From Pyronema omphalodes (Eukaryota > Ascomycota > Pezizomycetes > Pezizales > Pyronemataceae), in contig JAJJXM010000040.1 in the NCBI GenBank assembly GCA_024516155.1, forward strand, positions 496,001 through 560,000: 64,000 bases of DNA, given 5' to 3'. Shown piece by piece: positions 25,923-35,883 of the stretch; position 1 is the stretch's first letter; every line of letters starts with the position of its first letter. Below the pieces are notes generated by a model, which saw nothing but the letters and a program-made list of their open reading frames with translations, was not told the DNA's origin and searched no databases. A program made the position numbers and the translations under genes.

Positions 25923-26750
25923 TTAAGCACTTGCACTCGGTGCCACTGCCTCCTCTGGCACAGTTGCTGGAGTAGCAGAAGAAGCTGTAGTGGCAGCCCC
26001 CTTTGACAATTCTGCCACCGCTTTCTCCAGTTCTCTAATTCTCATTCTCAACATTTCATTCTCTCTTTTAACCATAGTATTCTCAGCAATGTAAAAGTTT
26101 GCATCCCTTGAACCATTCCAGGCCGAAACCTCACTAGCACTATCCGCAGCTGTGCTTGCAAAGCCCGGAGAGGAAGCTCTCGATATCGATGCCTGTCTGT
26201 AGAAGGATCCGTCTCTGGATAAACGGTTTGAGCTCTTGTGACTCATGGGGGATCGGGGACGACCTCCGCGAGTAGAGGCAGAGTCGACGGTTGCGGCGTT
26301 AGACTCGCCGTCGATGGAGGTGCCCGATTGCATGCTCTGAATACGGATCATGTGGAGGAGACGGTTGACGTGGAACTCCTGCTCGGCTTCTAGCTCCTGG
26401 AAAACGCCGACTGCGTTGGTCGGTGGGGACGGTGGTAGACGCTGTGGAAGGCTCGGGTCCGGGGTTAGGTAGGCGCGCCAGGAGGAGGAGGACATTGAGG
26501 AGGAGGGACGACGGATATGAGGGTGAGAACGAGTTGTAACGGATCCATGAGGAGAGGAAGGAGAATGTGGGCGAGAGGACACGAGGTTTGGAGACGAAAT
26601 GGAGGCAGAGGAGGAGCCTGGACGGAGAGGTCGTGGGGCGATCGGAATGGGGGTTGACTGCTGGAGCTCTTGAGCAGGGGTAGAAGTTGGAGCGGAAGTT
26701 GGAGAGATGGCAGCTTGATGTTCTGCGGGGGTTGCGGAAGTTGGTGACAT
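25923..26750 (-). CDS. Conserved-looking Ser/Pro-rich protein with C-terminal coiled coil
   Basis: A single exon of 275 residues starting at the Met of MSPTSATPAEHQ; the frame is open further upstream but without further support. The first 130 residues are Ser/Pro/Thr-rich and disordered. A short ordered segment follows (GVFQELEAEQEFHVNRLLHM). Near the end, NFYIAENTMVKRENEMLRMR continues into RIRELEKAVAEL, a classic leucine-zipper-like coiled coil. The tail is Ala/Pro-rich. The layout (disordered N-terminus, short helical block, terminal coiled coil) resembles uncharacterised ascomycete proteins, but I cannot name a family. Many S-P and R-x-x-S sites suggest phosphorylation. It shares a 278-base divergent promoter with the gene at 27029. 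Confidence 0.7.
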   Translation of the reverse strand: MSPTSATPAEHQAAISPTSAPTSTPAQELQQSTPIPIAPRPLRPGSSSASISSPNLVSSRPHSPSSPHGSVTTRSHPHIRRPSSSMSSSSWRAYLTPDPSLPQRLPPSPPTNAVGVFQELEAEQEFHVNRLLHMIRIQSMQSGTSIDGESNAATVDSASTRGGRPRSPMSHKSSNRLSRDGSFYRQASISRASSPGFASTAADSASEVSAWNGSRDANFYIAENTMVKRENEMLRMRIRELEKAVAELSKGAATTASSATPATVPEEAVAPSASA

Positions 26751-27028
26751 CTTTTCTGAGGAGGTTATCTCGATATTCGACAGATCCGACGACCAGAGCG
26801 AGCGACAGGAAAGGGTGAAGGAGGAGTAACGGAGATCCTTTGAACAGCTGTGCAACTTATGAGCTGACCGCTGGGAACACCAATGACACCGACCGGGTGT
26901 CGGGGAGCTGTCAAGCTAATGCGGAGCTAGGGATGCAGTCTAACCCTAACCTCCTATCCCTGCGCTTGACCTCATTCTTTGAGATCGCTAAGAAAAAAAA
27001 TAGAAATCGAACCTTCGAATAACTTCCG
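26751..27028. promoter_or_regulatory. Compact divergent promoter
   Basis: Only 278 bases separate the start codons of the coiled-coil protein (minus) and the mitochondrial-looking protein (plus), so both promoters must lie here. An A-rich run at about 26990-27000 lies just before the plus-strand leader. No clear TATA element is seen. Confidence 0.55.
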
Positions 27029-28979
27029 ATGTTCCAACGACCCGCGCGACCTTTGTTCGCCCAACTTCGCTCGCTTTCCATATTCCAGCACTCGAGTACT
27101 CTCCGATCAGAATGGACGCGATCCAAGACTATGCGCTTGGCGCAAACGACAATAAACCGAATTGAGACGACGAGAAAATTTTCCACAGAAAATGATAATC
27201 AGCCGAAAAACGAGGCTGATGATGAGGCTGTAGAGGGCCAAAGGGCCTATTTGGAAATGCTACGATTGAGTCAGATGGAACCAATGTCAAAGTACCAGAT
27301 GAATCTCCTCAGAGAGCGGGAGGAAGCCGCAAAGAAGAAAGATGAAGAACCCAGTTGGAAGGCAAGCGTTGCCCGCAAGCGTCAGAGAAAGTTTGAAGAG
27401 GTCATGAGATACGCCGATTGGACCTACAAAGCTCCAGCTTCACCGTATAATGGAATGAAACTCTCACATTTCATGAAAATTGCGGAATACCGAGGGCTCC
27501 ATTTTAATCGCGACATCACGGGAGAAAGGGCATGTCTATTGCTTTAACCATTTGTTACTTTCTCGGACATCACTAACAAAATTACAGATGGCTGCCAAAA
27601 TTGAATCAGACGACAGCTGGCGCCGTAAGATCGGTCAACCCTGGGGTTTGGAAGCGAGTCCATTCAGCGATCGTGTTGCTTCATCGAACCCCAATTCAAA
27701 ACAGGAACCCAAGAAGAAAGCCAACGAGGAACCCAAGGAGGAATCTGAGGAGGAATACAAGGAGGAATCTGAAGAGGAACCAAAGAGTGAAGAAAAAGAC
27801 GAACCCTCCGAAACTTCCGAAAACACCTCTAACGGCAACTTCCTCGAAGGCCGACGCTACGACACCGGCCTCCCCGCCCGCCCCCGCCACACCAGTTTCC
27901 CCGACCGCGAAGGCTCCAACCGAAACTTCGACCGCCCACAGCGTCCCTACTCCGGAAACCGTCAAGAAGACTCCCGACCCCGGGAGCTAAACCCAGAGCT
28001 CCGTTCATCCTACCGTCCATCTCATGAGGGTTACAACTCCGACCGCCGTCCCCGCCGCGAATATAACTCAGACCGTCCCTACACACCCCGCGAATACAAC
28101 TCCGAGCGCCCATCCCGCGACTATAACTCCGACCGTCCCTACACACCCCGCGAATACAACCCCGACCGTCCCTCCCGCTACCCACCCCGCGACTTCTCCC
28201 GTCCTCCCTACGACCCCTCCAATCGTCCTAGCTACAACAGCGACCGACCTTCGAAATACTTCGCCCCCAATTCCCGGCCTTATAACGCCGACCACAACTC
28301 CGGTGAACGTTCCTTGAACCGTTCTCGTAACCCCGAGTCCCATGATGCCTCCTCCTCTAGCCCCGCCGCAGGAACTGCAGGAAGCGAGGGAACTTCAGGA
28401 AGCGAGGGAACACAAGGCTCCGTAGCCTCAGAGGGTACCCAAGAATCCTCTACTTCAACCTACAAACCCCACAACTCCTACCAGACCAGACCCCAGAAAT
28501 CATACCCGCCTGATCGTCCCAACCCGTTCGCGAGGGATTACCAGGATAAATCACCTGAGGGCCCTTGGAGTCCGTGGGTTAGACCTTTGTCGAAGGTGAA
28601 GAGGGATGTGGAGGGGGGGTATGCGGGTGATAGAGAGAGGGGAGGATATAGGGAGAATAGAAGCTTTGGGGATAGGGAGAATCGGGGATATGGTGATAGG
28701 GAGAGGGGGGGTGGGTATAGGGAGAATAGAAGCTATGGAGGTGATAGGGAGAATAGGGGTGGATATAGGGGGGATAGGAATCAGGGTTATGGCGGGGACA
28801 GGAACCAGGGCTATACCCGCGAGAGAAGCTACGGCGATAGAGAGAACAGAAGCTTCAACAACGACAGAAGCTACAACAACGACAGAAGCTTCAACAGCGA
28901 CAGACCCCGCAGAGACAACGGAGAGTTCAGGGGTTACACTGATAAACGGGATCAAAAGAAGGGGGAGTGGAAATTCTAG
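27029..28979 (+). CDS. Predicted mitochondrial protein with large disordered Arg/Tyr/Asp/Gly-rich tail
   Basis: Exons 27029-27529 and 27588-28979 give 630 residues. The intron appears to be of the rare GC-AG type (AGG|GCATGT ... CACTAAC ... TTACAG). It keeps phase and joins NRDITGER to MAAKIESDDSW; the only nearby GT would need a different acceptor. Residues 1-52 are Arg/Ser-rich without acid (MFQRPARPLFAQLRSLSIF ... RKFST), a typical mitochondrial presequence. Residues of about 65-190 are helical and charged and look conserved (EVMRYADWTYKAPASPYNGM, LSHFMKIAEYRGLHF, WRRKIGQPWG). The rest is disordered: a Glu/Lys block, then about seven YN(S)DRP-type units with PYTPREYN, then SYGDREN/GGYRENR repeats ending in FNNDRSYNNDRSFNSDRP. 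This resembles RGG/RY-type RNA-binding tails. Function unknown; I infer a mitochondrial RNA-associated role only weakly. Confidence 0.72.
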
Positions 28980-29063
28980 TGGAAACGCAAGGAAATGTAA
29001 GGAAACAGAAATGGAAATGCAAGGAAGGGAAGGGAAATGGGAAGGGAAAGAAAGGAAAAGAAG

Positions 29064-29114
29064 AAATTTGATATGATATGATATGATATGATATGATATG
29101 ATATGATATGATAT
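29064..29114. repeat. (ATATG)n microsatellite
   Basis: About ten uninterrupted copies of the pentamer, 85 bases after the stop codon of the 27029-28979 gene. Confidence 0.95.
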
Positions 29115-29555
29115 TGCAATCCGGAACATATTTCTACCCATACTATCTAATCTACTTATTAAACCATTACATCATGATGTATGTATAATTGAGATTTTGA
29201 TTTTGGGGGGGGGGGGGGGTGTGCTGGGCTGGCAGAGAAAGAGACAGAGAAAGAGAAAAAGGGAAATTTTCACGGCTTTTTTGTATAAATAGAATCAATA
29301 GAATAAAATAGAATCAATCGGAATCAAGAAAAAAAGAGTTAATGTTGATTTTGATGGACTTGGATTTAAGGATCGTTGCGTTGAGAAGGTATATTGGGGG
29401 TTTAGATCTTGGGGTTTGAGCTCAGAAGTTGAAATGAGGATCTGGGGAGCTGAGAAGTGAAGTTGAGAAGTTGAGAAGTTGAGAAGTTCATCTTTAAACA
29501 TATATTCTGTGATATTCTGTGATATTAACGCTTTTGTAATACCTCCGTAATACTT

Positions 29556-29610
29556 TTATGATATTGATATTGATATTGATATCGATATTGATATTGATAT
29601 TGATATTGAG
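29556..29610. repeat. (GATATT)n microsatellite
   Basis: About nine hexamer copies with one GATATC variant. Confidence 0.9.
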
Positions 29611-30183
29611 ATAGATAGAAGAAAACAACACCCCCTCTCCTCCGTTCACCTCCCCCAACGCTGGGTGCTATAAATACTATGTATCCTATGAATCGAACCT
29701 TCTGATAATAACAACGATTACTGGGGATTGGTTTCAACATTTAACAATGTGGTAGTATACTGGACTCTGGTACATTAAAAGCGTGAATGGACTGTTGATA
29801 AAGGATACTGGAGATTTTGTTGATTTGGTTGAGTTCAAAGTTTGGACTGGGAGTGGTGGGTAAGGGGGGGTTGTGAGCAGTGAATGGGAGTAATGAGTTG
29901 TGAGTGGGTGTTGTGAGCAGTGAATGAGCAGTGGATGGGAGTAATGGGATATATCGATGGGATATGGGGGTATGGAGAGATGTAATTGATGTTTTGTATA
30001 GATACCTGAGGGTAATGAGTAGGGTAAATGTAATGAATGGGATTAATATGATGGAGAGGTTATGGAGAAGGATAATGGGTGGTTGTAGATATGTCTGTCT
30101 TGATAGTTGAAATCATCCCCTACTCAGCCGTCTCGCTTCACGACCGTTGACCACCCTTCGCCACCTTCACTACCCTTCACTAA

Positions 30184-30352
30184 CCTTCGTCCCCTTCAGC
30201 CCCCTTTAGCCCCCTTCAGCCCCCTTCATCCCTCTTCATCCCTCTTCATCCCTCTTCAGCCCCCTTCATCCCTCTTCATCCCTCTTCATCCCTCTTCATC
30301 CCTCTTCATCCCTCTTCATCCCTCTTCATTCCTCTTCATCCCTCTTCATCCC
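30184..30352. repeat. 10-bp minisatellite (CTCTTCATCC)
   Basis: About sixteen units of CCCTTCAGCC or CTCTTCATCC in tandem. The first units are the AGCC variant and the later ones the ATCC variant. Confidence 0.9.
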
Positions 30353-30946
30353 CGGGATTATTTTTATGAAATATTGAAAGAAATGAAATTACTATTCCTC
30401 TTATCCTAATTCCTATGTTGTATTATTTGTGGTGAAAAAATTGGTAATGATAGAAAACGGAAACAGAAACAGAAAGACAGACAGAAACAAAAATAGCGAT
30501 AGAAACAGAAACATCATACGCTATCGGTACAGTAAATACCACAGTGCTAAGAAATAGTAACGATGTACCCAAACCACATACAATCAGATAGCCAAAACCA
30601 GATATCCGTAGATCGTGAATCCGCAACGACATTTGAGGTGAGATTACCGCAAACAAAAAAACAACCAAACCCCATACCCCTCAACCGGTGCTGAAATCGC
30701 ATGAACAAACCAGAAACCAGAAACCTATTACCCTCCATCTGGCATCGCCGTGTACAAACCAAACACCCAGAAAGCCAAATTATTCCGTATCCAACAGGAA
30801 ATAGATAGCATTCAACCTCTTCGTATGATCGTCTCTCGACATAAAATTGATGTAACCCAACGCAGAAACCAACTTGACACGTTCATCTGCAAAAAAAAAC
30901 ACACTTCTCATCAGCCTCTGTTCATCATCCTTTTTGGTACACACTA

Positions 30947-32631
30947 CTACTTCTCATGAAGTTTATATAGCATATGCATTCCAAACTTCATTACAAACGC
31001 TTCCTTCTTTTTTAGGAGCTGGAGTTGCTTTTGTGCAAGCTCATACTCCATGCGCTTGATTTCTGTGAGTTCTTGTTGTTGGGTAAGGGAAAGGTTACCA
31101 TTATGAGGAGAGGTTGTGGTTCTGATGGGGGATGATGTGTTGTCGTCGAGAGGAGGAGTGGTGGTCCTGGTGGGGAGTGAAGATGAGGGTGTGGAGATCC
31201 TAGTACGTCTCCTCTTGACAGGAGCCTCGTTCTCCTTGTCAGTGTCGCTGCCATCTCCAAAGGTACGCTTGTTCTGGCCAGTAATCGACTCGCCGAGGGG
31301 AGACTCAGCCGGATTGCCCACAACCTCCCCGCTACGCACCATGCGTCTTCTCAGCTTGGGCTTTGGAGTAAGAGCAGTCTCGATAAGAAAGTTCTTCTCT
31401 GCTATCACAAGTGCGTATGCTGCGGCTTCCATCTCTGGAGACCCTCTGTTGTAGATTGTAGACTTGTCGTCCCAGAGCTTAAAATATTCGAGGAGGAACC
31501 TGGCAATCTTCAAGGTCTTTTGGTGAGATTTTTTCTCGACCTTAGTCTCGAGAAGTTTCTCCCTTGCAATCTCCTCCCGAGCCTTACCACGGAAGACTTC
31601 CCAGGAACGGTCAATTTCCTCCTTGAACCGAGATGGTAGCTCCTTCCAAGTGAGACCAAGCTGCTCCCGGATTGTCTCGAGGTTAAGAATGGGAGGCGTT
31701 TTTAACAGGTCCTTACGATGATTGTGCTTAAGCGTAAGAGCGGCCTTGTGAGCATTTAGTTCACGAACGAGGTCCGGGAAGAAGCCGTTCAAGGTGTGCG
31801 TGGGGATCCACTGGTGTCCGGGAGGCTTCCTTTTGACAATGAAGTCGCCATCAGAATCGTTGTATCCGTTCTTCTCTATTCGCTATGATATAAGTATAGA
31901 TCAAACTATGAAGTAGGAATAAGTGATAGAGAACGAACCGCTGAGGCCTTTCCACAATCTTTGTGCCAGCTTACGGCATCCATGATACTCCTTCATGATG
32001 TAGAAGAAGTTACCAAGGATGGCGTATGCTTCCTTGGCCAACGCCTCTTCGAAGCGCCTTTTGCGGATCTCATCGGCAACCAGATATTGCTCTTCATTCT
32101 GGAGCATAGCCAGGACGATGACTTGTTCATCCTCGACTCTCTGGATCTTTTCATCGAATTCTGGTTGGAGGTAATGCGGCTAATTACGTTAGCTGTAACT
32201 TGCAATAACAAGATCAGAACAATACATACTGGAGGATCCCTTGCGACAAAGTCATACCCGTCCCCTTCTGAGGGCCCATTGCCGTAGTAGGAGGAGTTGT
32301 CCGCAGAACTCGCATAGGGATCTGTGCAAGTTCCGACATCTGACTCCATATTAACAGACAGGTTAGACTCTTGTTCTGAGTTGTCAGACAGATGTTCTTC
32401 ATCCGTCGACTCCTCATCCGAATCGTCTGATCCAAGGTTCGAATTATCACCAAGGATTCCGTCGCTCTCTGAAGGTGAATTAGGCATATCAGGGAAGGGG
32501 ATAATATCTGGTTCCTGAGATCCAGGCTCTGGCGTAACGTTGAGAACCCACTGCTTGACCATTTTTGAGATGAATTCGCCGGGTGGGTGAGGAAGTGGCA
32601 TGAAAGTGGGAAAGAGTGTTCTGTCTTTCAA
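30947..32631 (-). CDS. Unrecognised, probably nuclear protein with coiled-coil C-terminus
   Basis: Exons 32631-32230, 32179-31939 and 31875-30947 give 523 residues. The first exon is acidic and Ser-rich (SDDSDEESTDEEHLSDNSEQ). The second is helical, with ILGNFFYIMKEYHGCRKLAQ. The third begins EKNGYNDSDGDFIVKRKPPG and contains LGLTWKELPSRFKEEIDRSW and IARFLLEYFKLWDDKSTIYN. A basic KPKLRRR, a likely nuclear localisation signal PVKRRRTR, a Thr/Ser/Pro stretch and a final coiled coil (EYELAQKQLQLLKKKEAF) follow. The first intron has good signals (GTATGT ... GCTAAC ... TTAG). The second uses a weak donor, GTTCGT, but keeps frame. I do not recognise a named domain. The acidic stretch, NLS and coiled coil suggest a chromatin or transcription-related role, which is inference. 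It may be lineage-specific. Confidence 0.62.
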
Positions 32632-34683
32632 GAGGCTTCGAGTAAAGTTTTCTTATGGACATGGAGGTGGAAGATAACCCTCCGTGGCTAGCGTTGTGTT
32701 ACATATGCGTGATCCTTGGTGATACAACACGAGTTACATTGAAGCGCTTTGAGAACACCATTCTACATACGCGTACCCAACATATTTCAAAGACAGTCTA
32801 CTTCATGTTGAGAGAGGATAACGACAGACACGGGGATACTCCAATAGGCCATCCGAATTCTCATCTATTGATAGAAGGTACCTCCCCTTCCTCCCTTTGT
32901 TCATTATTAATATTTCCGCAGCATTCTCAACTCCATCAAAAACCGTCGTTTTCCACTATCGGTAGATTCGCGTTCGTTCACTACAACGATTTCACCAACT
33001 TTGATATTGTACTTCATCTAAATTTCGTTTAAGATGTCCTACATCCACTCTCAACTAGACGATATATTATCAAAACTCGTCCAATATTCTTGCTTCATAC
33101 TCGTCATCATCATTTTCAGTAACGGTACCACCTCCCCAGAGATCAGCAAGTTGTGGTGATTGAACATGATTCTTCACTTTCTATCACAGTTGTTCTAGCC
33201 CACCAGCTGTACACCAAACACACGATACGGAGTTTACCTACCATCACCCGAAATACAAACAAAGGGGAAATTTTTACCACAAGAAGCACCATTTCTGTAC
33301 GTAGCAAAGTTACAAAAGAATCCTACGCCGAATCTCTTCTCAGTTTAAAAAGACAATCATTGCCTAACTCAAATACATACAGAAACCGGTACATTAAAGC
33401 TAATTGGACGTGAAAGTACCCAACTGACAGATATTTCAGTCACTCATGAATCCGGTGGCTCGTAACTTTTTCTCGACGGCATACTTCTTCCATGCTGATA
33501 CGGTCGAATTTCGACGCCACTCCATCGAGCGTGCTCTAGTCACTTCAACATGACCGTCTACGTTAGAGTTGGGGTGGGGGCTGCAGAAAATGCGAGATAT
33601 ATTTTACTCATACGTCTGTAAGCATGAAAGGGATTCTAGACAACTATGCTTCGGACCCGGGGAAGGGGAGAATGCTAATGGAAATTAAAAAGGTGCAGTA
33701 GGCACCGAGCCGGCGAAATTAAAGTGATAGAGTGAATCATAAAGTTGATCATTGACCAATAAATTACCGCCCGGAATAAAAGAATGCTGGATCCATCCGC
33801 AAGGTAGCCAAACAGATTTTAGAACTTCTTCTAGAGGTGGATTGGTACCAGCCAATCATGTAGGATCACCCGAATTTACAGACAGTGAGCGAGGTACATT
33901 TCCCAAAATCACAGTTTGCGATCTGGAATTATCTATATATCGGTTTACATAAACATGAGTTAGTCCAAACACGCTAGAGAATATTACTCTATAAGTCAAG
34001 ATTTCTGCATGGTATTTTAACTGCGGAGTAATGATACCTGAGATATGCATGGATTATGATGATTAATGTGATAATGTGACATGAATGAAAACTCTTCAAC
34101 AAATCGAGTACAAATTTGGAGGCAGACAGTCGAGAGTTATCAAAGCTATGAATTCGTCGAAAGAGCCAAATAGTCTTGAGACTCAAAATTATGCAGGTTG
34201 CACGGGGCACACTGAGCTAGAGTAGATGATCTAGCCCACCGGGTGTATGAAAAGGGGCATTATGTTTGTTTTTATTTCAATATCAAGTCTGGTCACATAG
34301 AATGAAACTCTAGGTGAGCATTAAATTGTTTCCTGACTGCTTATGTATGCCGCGCACGTGCCCATGGGCATAGATACGGATAGCGGCGAGCTGCATATTC
34401 CAGAGGTTCGTGAATCCATTCAAGCTGGCTGGGTAGACCGGTCAAGATATTTCTACGAATCGGAGATGCTACTGCCGATCATGGTGCATATATAACCCCT
34501 TACACCTCCCACATCTTCCAGAACTTTTCTTATTCCTTCCTTCCTATCCATCTCATCTCGCCATCTCATCTCAACTCGCTTAATATCGCGTCGCCTGCAT
34601 CGATCACTTTTACCAACCAACCAACCAACCCAACTAACCTTAATCAACACCGGCCGTATTCACATCGCTTCTATCAAATCATC
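32632..34683. other. Intergenic; no gene recognised
   Basis: AT-rich DNA with scattered short frames and no family signature. The last 200 bases are the likely promoter and leader of the microprotein at 34684, including a TATA-like element and a CCAACCAAC repeat. Confidence 0.5.
34489..34495 (+). promoter_or_regulatory. TATA-like element upstream of the 34684 microprotein
   Basis: TATATAA lies 189 bases before the ATG at 34684 and is followed by a C/T-rich leader with few purines, as in many highly expressed fungal promoters. The assignment is inference. Confidence 0.4.
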
Positions 34684-34794
34684 ATGATGACTAACCTTCT
34701 CGACTTGTCTCTCTGCGCGGCTGCCTTAAGCTTCGTCGGATATGCTTGGTACAGCGTAACTCAGAACAAAAAAGCCTCAGACAAGAGGAAATAA
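34684..34794 (+). CDS. Candidate single-helix microprotein (36 residues)
   Basis: An open frame begins MMTNLLDLSLCAAALSFVGY and ends in the basic tail KKASDKRK. One hydrophobic helix followed by a Lys/Arg-rich C-terminus is the layout of small tail-anchored or organelle membrane subunits. Support comes from the TATA-like element and C/T-rich leader upstream. Its length alone could arise by chance, and I recognise no family. Tandem ATG codons mark the start. Confidence 0.42.
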   Translation: MMTNLLDLSLCAAALSFVGYAWYSVTQNKKASDKRK

Positions 34795-35715
34795 TGGTTA
34801 GCGTTAAAGTTCTGTGTTCTGTATGTAACCGCCGGTCTTTGTCCATACCTAGTTCCGAAAAAAATAAGGCTAACCATATTAGGCGCTTACGACAGGCTGC
34901 GTGACTACGTCATGCGACCCGACATTCAGGTGCTGCAACTTGTCAGGGATCATCGGTGGAGGTTCTGTACTCGTGCACCATGTTTGTTTTTTTGATGTGC
35001 TTTTTGGAGTTCGGGTTAGATTTTGCGATATTTTCTTTTTAGCGAGGAAGAAATTTTAATGCATGTTTCTTTGTATGCAATTCATTCATCAAATATCATT
35101 CGGTGGAAACAGCTTTCCAAAATGATCGAAGGTTCACCATCCGTTGCAGGGTTGTCTGAATGGTACAAAGAATTCCGAATTTTCCCATATCATAGATTCG
35201 GAAATGTTTGCATGGCTGTTATTTTTTCATTAAATTCAAGCCAGCAGCGAGACGGCTACATACACGCAAATAAAGAGACATGTGAAGTTTGAACAGGAGA
35301 ACTAGCTATTGTGAGAGGTCGTTCAGGCAAGTTTTGCTGTGACTGCTTGTGGAGGTGGATGTTGCCTTAGCGTACATCTCCTCGTTATGTTTATTCTGTC
35401 GATGGTATGTTTGCTCGTTATCGAATGTCACTCACAAAATTCTCCATCTCCATCTTTCTGTCTCTATTTGTCTCCCCAAGTGCCAGCTCATCCTACGTCT
35501 GACCAGGAGCACTTTCACACACCATCGACCCTTTCAAACGGATGTAAAAAGTTCATTCAGAATAGCAGTGTGCGCCCACTCTGCAAATTCCTCGCCCTAC
35601 TCAACATAGGTAGACCTGAAACACACACATCCCTCTATATCTATTTATCTTTTCTCTACCTCATCATACAGCTAGCTATATTCCAACAACACACTACCCC
35701 TGTATACCACCAACA
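34795..35715. other. Intergenic between the two microprotein candidates
   Basis: AT-rich. Frames at 35023-35292 and 35339-35719 have no recognisable features. The last 150 bases are C/A-rich with ACACAC runs and could be the leader of the frame at 35716. Confidence 0.4.
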
Positions 35716-35883
35716 ATGATCCCGGAAATCACACATTTCATCCAAACCTCCCTCATCACCACCGCGTTACTCTGCCTAATACTCGTCAGCTGTATCTTTC
35801 ACGGGATCAAAGTCAACTTCAATGAGTTTATATCGCTCATAATCGTTATATTATGTATCAACATCATCCACTGTATACTATAG
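35716..35883 (+). CDS. Candidate two-helix membrane microprotein (55 residues)
   Basis: The frame starts ATG after CACCAACA. It encodes two hydrophobic segments, LITTALLCLILVSCIF and EFISLIIVILCINIIHCIL, separated by a short polar loop (HGIKVNFN), and ends at TAG. There is little before or after the helices, so it would be almost wholly membrane-embedded. No family recognised. The hydrophobicity is striking, but AT-rich DNA favours Ile/Leu codons, so chance is a real alternative. Confidence 0.35.
   Translation: MIPEITHFIQTSLITTALLCLILVSCIFHGIKVNFNEFISLIIVILCINIIHCIL

Larger units (their letters stand above)
28980..30946. other. Intergenic, dense simple repeats; no gene
   Basis: Contains ATATG repeats (29064-29114), a 15-base G tract (29205-29219), GATATT repeats (29556-29610), AGTTGAGA repeats near 29460, GTGAGCAGTGAATGG repeats near 29875-29940 and a 10-bp minisatellite (30184-30352). 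The apparent Pro/Ser/Leu-rich frame at 30107-30409 is just translation of that minisatellite. Confidence 0.65.

Noticed and set aside
30107..30409. Pro/Ser/Phe-rich repeat protein
   Set aside because: Translation of a 10-bp minisatellite; three frames are open because the unit lacks stops.
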